In this document: positions 51,098-57,796 of the stretch, in pieces | Layout: every line of letters begins with the position of its first letter | Numbering within the stretch: position 1 is the first letter of the stretch | DNA from: Myxococcus qinghaiensis | Lineage (GTDB): Bacteria > Myxococcota > Myxococcia > Myxococcales > Myxococcaceae | Assembly (NCBI RefSeq): GCF_024198215.1 | Contig: NZ_JAKCFA010000023.1 | Span: 62,001-126,000, forward strand | Length of the DNA stretch: 64,000 bases | Direction of reading: 5' to 3' | The notes under the pieces: model-generated | Seen by the model: only the letters and a program-made list of their open reading frames with translations | Told to the model about the DNA's origin: nothing | The model's database searches: none | Position numbers and translations under genes: made by a program

Positions 51098-52123
51098 CTA
51101 TTCCTCCACTCCCTCCAGGGCTTTCACCCCGAAGCGTACTTCCTGAATCTTCAGTGAGCGTTTGTCGCAGTTCACGGCCCCGCGCCATGTGAGGCATATC
51201 TGTCCGGCGTCCGGCTCCAGCGACACGGTTTCCAGCCGGAGAACTGGGCGTTCCAGCGTCCCGCCGATGCACGCCTCGACCTTCCACTCACAACAGGGCA
51301 GCGCGAATCGATGACTCCCCTGGGGCGACACGTTCAGTAGCTCCACCCCTTCGCCTCCCTTCAACCCCTCGTGTGCCCGTAAGGAGGGAGGCGCCACCTG
51401 GAAGAAGGCCGGACTGAAATCCACCGGAAGGTAGGGGGCACGGGTCGACTTCCAGGTCGCGCCGTAGGTTCCCGCACACCCCTTTCGAGGTTGCCAGGAC
51501 GGAGCTATCGGGCCCGGGGCCATGGGAGCAGGCGTGTCCGAGATGCCGCGGATGAGATTCTCGGGGTCCTCGAGATTGGGAAGAGCGCGTCCCTTCATTT
51601 CCGAAGCGCTGCGCCTTCCCCTGAAACCTCGGCCCACGGGATTGCGCGCTTCACCCTGCACTTCTCCACCCTCTGTCTCATGAACGCCTCCAAAGGCCCT
51701 CTCCCAAACGAGCGGCATCGTCACGAAGGGGTCCGGAGATGATGCCGTGGGAGAAAACACGCCCCCTTGCCAATGGCGATCCCCGAAGACCTGAAGCACT
51801 TGCCGAACAGGCCCCACGCGAACGGAGACCCAACACGTGTCGACGGGCTTCCCGCGCGGTGCGTAAGCCGAGCCTTTCAACAGGATATCCGTCCCTGGCT
51901 TCAACAGATGCGCCTCGGTCGCATGCTTGAGGCTCGATTGTCCGGGGGCGCCCCAGTGCTCATCCGCCAGCACCAGCGGCTGCTGCTTTGACGCAATGGA
52001 CAGGCGATTCCCCTCCAGCTTGAACGTGGCCTTGACCACCGTGTAAAGCGTGTCCACTCCCTGTTCATCTGGGAACAGGAACAAACCCGGCACAAAAGGA
52101 GACTCGTTGCGGAGCTGGAGCAT
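51098..52123 (-). CDS. DUF2169 type VI secretion accessory protein
   Basis: 341 residues from ATG 52123 (an upstream TTG at 52174 would add 17). DUF2169 shows PGLFLFPDEQGVDTLYTVVKATFKL, GTDILLKGSAYAPRGKPV, VTMPLVWERAFGG and NPVGRGFRG. It is typical of T6SS effector loci, where DUF2169 proteins act as chaperones or adaptors that load an effector onto its spike. It is followed by the PAAR-like gene and preceded by the HEAT gene, and is likely part of one transcript. The target effector may be the AHH nuclease of this island. Confidence 0.85.
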   Translation of the reverse strand: MLQLRNESPFVPGLFLFPDEQGVDTLYTVVKATFKLEGNRLSIASKQQPLVLADEHWGAPGQSSLKHATEAHLLKPGTDILLKGSAYAPRGKPVDTCWVSVRVGPVRQVLQVFGDRHWQGGVFSPTASSPDPFVTMPLVWERAFGGVHETEGGEVQGEARNPVGRGFRGRRSASEMKGRALPNLEDPENLIRGISDTPAPMAPGPIAPSWQPRKGCAGTYGATWKSTRAPYLPVDFSPAFFQVAPPSLRAHEGLKGGEGVELLNVSPQGSHRFALPCCEWKVEACIGGTLERPVLRLETVSLEPDAGQICLTWRGAVNCDKRSLKIQEVRFGVKALEGVEE

Positions 52124-52151
52124 GGATATCCAAGAACCCTCGACCCGAGGT

Positions 52152-53438
52152 TCATCTCCATTCGAGGCGGCCAAGGGGAAGCGCCGCGGCCTTTGCCTGT
52201 GTCAACGCGGTGTACTGGATGCGCGTCCAGGCTCGAGTTGGGATGAAGAGTCTTCGGCGGGTGCGTAAATCCAATGCTCGCGCCAGCACGTGCCGACGTC
52301 GCAAGGGGCCTTGCTCCAATGCTTCGAGGAGCACACCTGCCTGGAAGGGTTGCCCCCTCAAATAACGAGTTCTCCCGTCGAGGTTCGCACGGGTCGCATG
52401 CCACCAGCGGGCGACGGCTTCGACATCCGGCACGGGAAGTTCGTCCTCGGGTCGCGGCACGAAATCCGCATCAAGGTCCTCCTGGTTCAAGGGAATGGGT
52501 TCTTCCAGGGCCTCCTTCGGGGGCACGACATATGTTCCTTCCAGTCGCAGCCCTGAGATGGCGCAAAAAGCCTCTCCCGCGAGCCGGGCCACCTTCAGAT
52601 TCGAATCCTCCATCCATTCCAGGCAGGCGTCCGCGGCGGCAAGTCGTCCACTGAACCCGAGTGCCCATAGCGCTTCCATGCGCCTTTCGGGCACATGCAG
52701 TAGCGAGAGCAGCAGCGCCAGCTCCGTCTCTTCACTCCCCAGCGCCCAGAGGACCATGGGCTCATGGGCGTGGTCGTCCCCCTTCTCCACGGCTTTCTGG
52801 CAGGCAGCCCATGCATCGCGAACCCCCATCGCCAATCCCCACTCGATGGCTGCATCGCGAATGTCCGGATGAGCGGAGACAAGGGCGTGCGTGAGTGCTT
52901 TTCGGGGAGTTGAATCCGACAGGTTGCGGATTCCCTTCATGGCGGCGATACGGACCCGTGAGTCGTCGCTGGTGAGGAATGGCACCAACTGGAAGTCCTC
53001 GATGTCGTTTCGGGCGACGAGCACCTCCAACGCCGTGGCGGTCACGTCCAGGTCGTCCGAGGACAGCAGTGGCTGCAGGACGTTCCCGAGTCGTGACTGG
53101 TCGCAGAGCTCCAAGGCTCTCCGCACGGCGGGGCGCTGGGCCAGGCTCGCACCTCGCACCAGGGCCAGCACGCCTTCGGGGACTGCCTTGACCAACAAGG
53201 CGTAGGCCACGACGCTTGCGCGCCAGTCCTCCTCGGAATCCAGACCAGGATGGAGAAGGGCTGCCGCCACTTCCTCCCCGCCTTCCGCCAGCCCCTCCAA
53301 GTGAGCCAGCAGCCGGACTTCCAGCTCCGCCAGCTCCGAGAGGTCATGGTCCGGCGCAAGCAAGGCTCGCTCCCATCGCCCCCATAACCAGGTCGCCTCG
53401 TCGAGATGCTCCTCGAATACGTCCTTCATGTATCGCAT
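52152..53438 (-). CDS. TIGR02270-type HEAT-repeat protein of a type VI secretion island
   Basis: 428 residues from ATG 53438. HEAT-like helices fill it (ARNDIEDFQLVPFLTSDDSRVRIAAMKGI, DLDVTATALEVLVA). The start DVFEEHLDEATWLWGRWERALLAPDHDLSELAELEVRLLAHLEGL is that of TIGR02270 conserved proteins, common beside DUF2169 and VgrG genes. The C-terminal part (RYLRGQPFQAGVLLEALEQGPLRRRHVLARALDLRT) is also typical. It is a soluble scaffold. It lies 10 bases after the DUF6484 gene and 28 before the DUF2169 gene. Confidence 0.8.
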   Translation of the reverse strand: MRYMKDVFEEHLDEATWLWGRWERALLAPDHDLSELAELEVRLLAHLEGLAEGGEEVAAALLHPGLDSEEDWRASVVAYALLVKAVPEGVLALVRGASLAQRPAVRRALELCDQSRLGNVLQPLLSSDDLDVTATALEVLVARNDIEDFQLVPFLTSDDSRVRIAAMKGIRNLSDSTPRKALTHALVSAHPDIRDAAIEWGLAMGVRDAWAACQKAVEKGDDHAHEPMVLWALGSEETELALLLSLLHVPERRMEALWALGFSGRLAAADACLEWMEDSNLKVARLAGEAFCAISGLRLEGTYVVPPKEALEEPIPLNQEDLDADFVPRPEDELPVPDVEAVARWWHATRANLDGRTRYLRGQPFQAGVLLEALEQGPLRRRHVLARALDLRTRRRLFIPTRAWTRIQYTALTQAKAAALPLGRLEWR

Positions 53439-53448
53439 GGTTGCGTGC

Positions 53449-53934
53449 TCATCCGAGCTGGATCGACCCACCCTTGATGCGATTCACACCTTCGGACTGC
53501 GTCTCGACATAGGTTCCCTTGATGATGATCTTGCCGTTGCGCCGCAACGTGATGCTCGCCTTGCCGCACTGAAAGACCAGCTCATCCTCACCTTCGATGA
53601 CATGAACCGAAGAGGTCAGGTCCGTGGTCGCTGGTGGGGCAAGTGAAGCGGGGGGAGTCCCCAACGAAACGATGATGGGGAGCTGGGCATCTCCATCCTC
53701 GAAGCGCAGCTCGACCCGCCTTCCGCTTTCGATGGAGGCACGCACCGCGCTCGAATCGAGTGGAATCGTCTTGCGAGCGATTCTGGGCCCCTGCGTGTTG
53801 CCGATGAAATCCACGAGAGGCTGCCCTTGTTCGTCCATTCCGACGATGCGGCCCTCACGACCCTCCCAGATACACTCATCCGCTTCTTCTTCGACAAGAC
53901 CACTCCCCAGCTGCGTGGGCATTGGCGAGGCCAT
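53449..53934 (-). CDS. DUF6484 type VI secretion-associated protein
   Basis: 161 residues from ATG 53934 (ATG 53982 is an alternative). It contains GREGRIVGMDEQGQPLVDFIGNTQGP, VRASIESGRRVELRFEDGDAQLPIIVSLG and the C-terminal KASITLRRNGKIIIKGTYVET with GVNRIKGGSIQLG, which recalls the C-terminal blades of VgrG. DUF6484 proteins occur as a short partner in T6SS effector clusters. The gene opens the operon with the HEAT, DUF2169 and PAAR-like genes. Confidence 0.75.
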   Translation of the reverse strand: MASPMPTQLGSGLVEEEADECIWEGREGRIVGMDEQGQPLVDFIGNTQGPRIARKTIPLDSSAVRASIESGRRVELRFEDGDAQLPIIVSLGTPPASLAPPATTDLTSSVHVIEGEDELVFQCGKASITLRRNGKIIIKGTYVETQSEGVNRIKGGSIQLG

Positions 53935-54118
53935 GAGTCCCGGTTCGTTGGCAAGGGTGTGCTTCAGGCAATACGCTACCATTGCATCGGTTGTCAGACA
54001 AAACGCCCGGAATGCCTGCTAAGAAAGAGCCCGGTGTTGAACCCTGTCATCTGGAAGGTGGGGCGGTGTGGCTGGGATTCACACTGCTGCCCACTTGGGG
54101 CAGGAGAGGCGGAATTCC

Positions 54119-55183
54119 ATGAACGAGATTGCAGACATCCTGTCCATTGGAATGACCACGCCCGTAGGCCTCACTGCCGGAGCCTCGGCGGCGGCTGCGC
54201 GGGCGGGCATCTCCCGCGTGAAGCTTTCCTCCATCCAGGACAGCAGACTTCAGCCCTTGCGCGCGGCCTTCCTGGAAGACGAATACCTGCCACCGCTGAC
54301 CAAGGGACTCCGGTTCGATGAGCGCCCGCTGACGTCCCGCTACCGGCGCATGCTCCGGCTGGCGACGCGAGCGCTCCAGGAGGCGTGTCCTGACGGTGAC
54401 GCTCCACCTCTGTTCCTGGCTCTGCCCGAGACGCCGAACCCGGAGGGGCCCATCGGTGCTTCCTTCCTCGAACACCTGTCCGTGCAGTCCGGCGTGAAGT
54501 TCGACCTGTCCCAGAGCCGCGTCTTCCCTCTGGGAAGAGCTGGGGGACTGGTCGCCATGGAGAGCGCTTGTCAGGCCCTGCGCGAAGGACGCTTCCGCAC
54601 GGTGCTCGTGGGAGGTGTGGACACCTACCTGGACCTCGGCTTGCTCGGAGCCTTGGAAATGGAGGGCCGGCTCCTCGTGGAAGGCGCGCTCGAGGGGTTC
54701 ATTCCAGGAGAAGGGGCGGCCTTCCTGTGCCTCGGAACATCCAGGGAGGCGCGGCGACGGAAATGCGCTCCCCTGGCGCGGTTGCTGGCGCTCGGCCAGG
54801 ACAAGGAACCGGGGCATCTCTACAGCCAGGAGCCCTACCGGGGAGAGGGGCTTGCCCGAGCACTGGGTCGGCTTTTCGCTGCCAGCCAGGCGCACAGGCC
54901 AAGGGTTCGCAGCGTGTATGCCAGCTTCAACGGCGAGAACTTCTGGGCCAAGGAGTGGGGTGTCGCGCATCTGCGCCACAGCCAACACTTCGAGGATCAC
55001 CTGCACCTCGAGCACCCCATCGAGTGCATGGGAGACCTTGGCGCCGCACTCGGCCCCATGATGTCGGGCCTCGCGGCCCTGGGGCTCGACAAAGGCTACC
55101 GGGCAGGACCCATCCTCGTGTGGGCCTCTTCGGACCGGGAGAGCCGAGCCGCGGTGCTTCTAGGAGAAGCACGCGGAGGTTGA
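54119..55183 (+). CDS. Beta-ketoacyl-synthase-fold protein without the catalytic cysteine
   Basis: 354 residues from ATG 54119 (ggagagg upstream). It follows the thiolase fold: ADILSIGMTTPVGLTAGASAAAARAG start, PLGRAGGLVAMESACQALREGRFRTVLVGGVDTYLDL, and the end SFNGENFWAKEWG, HPIECMGDLGAALGPMMSGL. In active ketosynthases the motif before the helix is xACxSGL; here it reads LGRAGGL with Arg140 in the Cys position, and the C-terminal His is also not in its usual place. It is therefore probably a non-enzymatic binding protein. Similar proteins sit in T6SS accessory clusters. It is divergent from the DUF6484 gene and convergent with the immunity gene. Confidence 0.75.
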   Translation: MNEIADILSIGMTTPVGLTAGASAAAARAGISRVKLSSIQDSRLQPLRAAFLEDEYLPPLTKGLRFDERPLTSRYRRMLRLATRALQEACPDGDAPPLFLALPETPNPEGPIGASFLEHLSVQSGVKFDLSQSRVFPLGRAGGLVAMESACQALREGRFRTVLVGGVDTYLDLGLLGALEMEGRLLVEGALEGFIPGEGAAFLCLGTSREARRRKCAPLARLLALGQDKEPGHLYSQEPYRGEGLARALGRLFAASQAHRPRVRSVYASFNGENFWAKEWGVAHLRHSQHFEDHLHLEHPIECMGDLGAALGPMMSGLAALGLDKGYRAGPILVWASSDRESRAAVLLGEARGG

Positions 55184-55201
55184 ATCCGGGCACCAGCCTG
55201 T

Positions 55202-55768
55202 TCAGGACTCCTCGACCTCGATGGCGGAGATTCCCCAGCCGCCCTTCCGGGGGTTGTCCTGAAGGGCGTCAATGACACGCTCACTCGCGAGGAGTGTCCC
55301 CATGTTCTCAGCCAGCCGGAACAAGTCGAAGGGGCGCGCCTTCTTCCCATCCACCACGAGTTCAGTGAAGCCAGCGAAGGGCGTCCCGCCTGGAGAACTC
55401 ATGATTTCGGTATACTTCGACTTCGACATGTCCGCTGCCGCCACCAGGCCGAGGACGTTGATGGCGAAATATCCACGCCATTGCGCACCTGCCCCCTTTC
55501 CCTGGATGGTCGCCTCGAAGCACTCGAAGTTGTCCACGCCAATCCGCCTGAGGAGCTCCACGAGGTCGGCGGACCACACCGGAATGGATGCTCCAAGAAA
55601 GGCCTTGGGCGGGTTGGTCTGAGTGAAGTTCGACTCGAAGACGAGAGGGCGCGGAAGCGGCTCTGTGATTCGCGCTCCCCCCAGGAACGTGGTGCCAAAC
55701 CCCGGAAGAGGAGGGTCTTCCCTGAGGCCGGCGGTCGCGTAGATATCGGGTTCGAGTCGGAAGAACAT
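55202..55768 (-). CDS. Imm11-type immunity protein (MXAN_0049 domain)
   Basis: 188 residues from ATG 55768. The C-terminal segment DLFRLAENMGTLLASERVIDALQ matches the Imm11 (DUF1629, 'immunity MXAN_0049 protein') signature, and the N-terminal half (FRLEPDIYATAGL, RPLVFESNFTQTNPPKAFLGAS) is also in style. Such proteins neutralise toxins in contact- or secretion-dependent antagonism. It follows the AHH nuclease by 15 bases on the same strand, the arrangement of an effector and its immunity protein. Confidence 0.8.
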   Translation of the reverse strand: MFFRLEPDIYATAGLREDPPLPGFGTTFLGGARITEPLPRPLVFESNFTQTNPPKAFLGASIPVWSADLVELLRRIGVDNFECFEATIQGKGAGAQWRGYFAINVLGLVAAADMSKSKYTEIMSSPGGTPFAGFTELVVDGKKARPFDLFRLAENMGTLLASERVIDALQDNPRKGGWGISAIEVEES

Positions 55769-55783
55769 GCGCGCTTCCTCGGA

Positions 55784-56686
55784 TTACAATGAACGAATCT
55801 TCTTGGATTTGAGTGCCTGGCTCCGCCGCATGGCGTGTGCCGAAATGAAGTACGTCCAGGACGCGGGACTCGACAGTTGAATCTCGTTGCGAATCCATCC
55901 GGAGATGAGGTCCAGCATCTCATTGACCCGCCAGGCGGGGTCATAGGGAGGTTTCGATGGCTTCGCCTCGCAAAGAGAGCACACCTTCGACCAGGCCACG
56001 ATTCGATTGTCGAGTTCGGTCAGGCGCTTGGACACGACATTCGGGTAGCTCTCAGCGGAGCCTTCCTCATCGGTGATGGCATGCTTCCCGTAATGGAACT
56101 GGCCCTCCGTCTTCATGGCGAAGTCGGCAATCTCGTTCTTCTCCAACTGCGTCAGCGCGTCGGGGTGGGGACTGGGATGTGCATCACGCTCCCAGGGGCG
56201 CTCCGGGGTGCGGCCACGGAGCTTCTTGACGTTCTCCGGAGCGGATGCGAGCCAGGCACCATTGTCTGAGTTGTTGATGGAGTACCCCGTGTCCTTCTTG
56301 ATGGCTTTCCCTTTGCGTATCCATCTCTCGATGGAGTGTCCGTCCATCACCTTTGCGTCGCCTTCCGACTTGAGCAGGCGTTGCTTGCCAGGGATGAGGT
56401 GGTGGGCTTCGTACGAATAGGGACCGAATTCCGGATGTGATAACGGAGGCGACGGCCTGGGCTGTGCCTTGGATTTCGCCTGCCGCTGCTCCCCTCCATC
56501 CTTGGGCCTCGCTCCCCCCTGCTGTGACGGGAGTTCGTCCGGAGCCACCATGATTTTCCCGAGAACCGTACCGGTGGCCTTCGCACCAGGATGACTGACG
56601 AAGTCCTCGTCCTTCGTCGCGGGACAGAATGGGCATTTCTCCGGGTCATGGGCGGATGCCTGCGAGATGACTTCTCCCATTTCCAT
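55784..56686 (-). CDS. AHH-family nuclease effector
   Basis: 300 residues from ATG 56686, which follows GGAGGGG at good spacing. A Cys-rich N-terminus (DPEKCPFCPATKDE) may bind zinc. After a Lys/Pro-rich linker, YEAHHLIPGKQRLLKS at 92-107 has the AHH motif (Ala94-His95-His96) of HNH/endonuclease VII-type toxins, with later DTGYSINNSDNGAWLAS, then HYGKHAITDEEG as a second metal-binding part. Most AHH proteins are toxins delivered by T6SS or other secretion systems. Its gene is next to its likely immunity gene and within 5 kb of PAAR-like and DUF2169 genes. No signal peptide is seen, as expected for a T6SS cargo. Confidence 0.82.
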   Translation of the reverse strand: MEMGEVISQASAHDPEKCPFCPATKDEDFVSHPGAKATGTVLGKIMVAPDELPSQQGGARPKDGGEQRQAKSKAQPRPSPPLSHPEFGPYSYEAHHLIPGKQRLLKSEGDAKVMDGHSIERWIRKGKAIKKDTGYSINNSDNGAWLASAPENVKKLRGRTPERPWERDAHPSPHPDALTQLEKNEIADFAMKTEGQFHYGKHAITDEEGSAESYPNVVSKRLTELDNRIVAWSKVCSLCEAKPSKPPYDPAWRVNEMLDLISGWIRNEIQLSSPASWTYFISAHAMRRSQALKSKKIRSL

Positions 56687-56845
56687 AAGCGCTCCCCTCC
56701 ATCCGAATGCACCCATCTGTCTAGTCCTTCCAAGGCCTCTGGGTCCAGTGTGGAGAAGTCTGGCGGAGGCCGGAGCTGAAGCCAGTTGTGCGAAGCTTGA
56801 CGACGTCAGTGCATGGGCTCATACCCTGCACAGGTCGTAGCGGTG

Positions 56846-57721
56846 TCACCGGCTTCGGTTGATGCCCGATGACGCGGCCGGCGCCCGCGCGGAAATCCAC
56901 CAGCAGGCCGCGGTGAAGCGGATCTCCTCCCCCTGCACGAAGGTGTCGAAGGCCGCGCGCACCGCGTCGAGGACCCGCGTGCGAGTCTGCTCATCCGCCC
57001 CTTGAAGGAACGAGCCCACGGGACCGAGCCTACTCAGGTAGCGGACCAGGTCCTTCTCAGGGAAGGCGCAGTTCACGTCGATGGGCCGGAGCTCGACATC
57101 GGTCCAGCCGCTCTGTTCCAGAATGGCTTGGACGCGGCTCGGGTCCGCGAACGCGAACTGCCCCGGTCCCTCCGTTTTCCGAGCGGGGAGGTTCGGCAAC
57201 AGCGGCGCGGCCGCGCGCTCGGCCGTGGTCATGAACGGATTCTCCGAGGCACTCCGCCAGGCGATGAACCTCACCGTGCCGCCGTCCCTCACGGCCCCGC
57301 GCAGGTTCGTGAAGGCCCGGACCGGGTCGTCGAAGAACATCACCCCGAAGCGCGAGATGAGCACATCGAAGCTCGCGGGCTCGAACGCGTGGCGCTGCGG
57401 GTCGGCGTGGATGAAGCGCGCCGGTGTTCCGTCCTGCTCTGCCCGCGCCCGGGCGACGGCGAGCATCGGCTCCGAAATATCGATGCCGACACAGCGGCCA
57501 TGTGCTCCCAGGTGCCGTGCGACAGCGAGCGTGGTGGCGCCCGTGCCACAGCCGATGTCCAGCACCCGGCCTCCGGAGTCCGGGGACACCGCCGCGACGA
57601 GCAGGTCCTCGAACGGCTTGAACATCCCATCGAGCACCTCCCGCAGGTCGACCCAGGCGTTCCCGGAGGTGCCGTTCCACATCTTCGTCTGCTCGTTCTC
57701 GGGCGCGTTCGTGGCACTCAT
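56846..57721 (-). CDS. SAM-dependent methyltransferase, MerR-regulated by position
   Basis: 291 residues from ATG 57721. It is a class I methyltransferase: VLDIGCGTGATTLAVARHL (motif I), GIDISEPMLAVARARAEQ, SFDVLISRFGVMFFDDPVRAFTNLRGAVRDGG. It is of the UbiE/small-molecule type with a C-terminal part typical of the methyltransferase 11 family. The promoter has a MerR-like palindrome (57773-57786) between -35 and -10. The adjacent divergent gene encodes a MerR N-terminus, so the methyltransferase is its likely target. Substrate unknown. Confidence 0.82.
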   Translation of the reverse strand: MSATNAPENEQTKMWNGTSGNAWVDLREVLDGMFKPFEDLLVAAVSPDSGGRVLDIGCGTGATTLAVARHLGAHGRCVGIDISEPMLAVARARAEQDGTPARFIHADPQRHAFEPASFDVLISRFGVMFFDDPVRAFTNLRGAVRDGGTVRFIAWRSASENPFMTTAERAAAPLLPNLPARKTEGPGQFAFADPSRVQAILEQSGWTDVELRPIDVNCAFPEKDLVRYLSRLGPVGSFLQGADEQTRTRVLDAVRAAFDTFVQGEEIRFTAACWWISARAPAASSGINRSR

Positions 57722-57761
57722 ACGTGTCTCCTTCGACTTGCCTTCAGGCAGCGGAAGCTCA

Positions 57762-57792
57762 ACTGTGCCAGTTCAAGTCGACTTGAGGTCAA
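57762..57792 (-). promoter_or_regulatory. MerR-type promoter of the methyltransferase gene
   Basis: On the minus strand: -35-like TTGACC (57792-57787), then 19 bases, then -10-like CACAGT (57767-57762). The spacer starts with the perfect 14-base palindrome TCAAGTCGACTTGA (57786-57773). A 19-base spacer with a dyad in it is the hallmark of MerR-family promoters, and the palindrome resembles the SoxR site CCTCAAGTTAACTTGAGG. The start codon of the MerR-like gene lies just beyond on the other strand. Confidence 0.6.
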
Positions 57793-57796
57793 GCGG

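Noticed and set aside
57002-57796. The long plus-strand frame upstream of the MerR-sulfatase start
   Set aside because: It is antisense to the methyltransferase gene and reads as low-complexity sequence; GTG 57797 is the first start with a proper MerR beginning.
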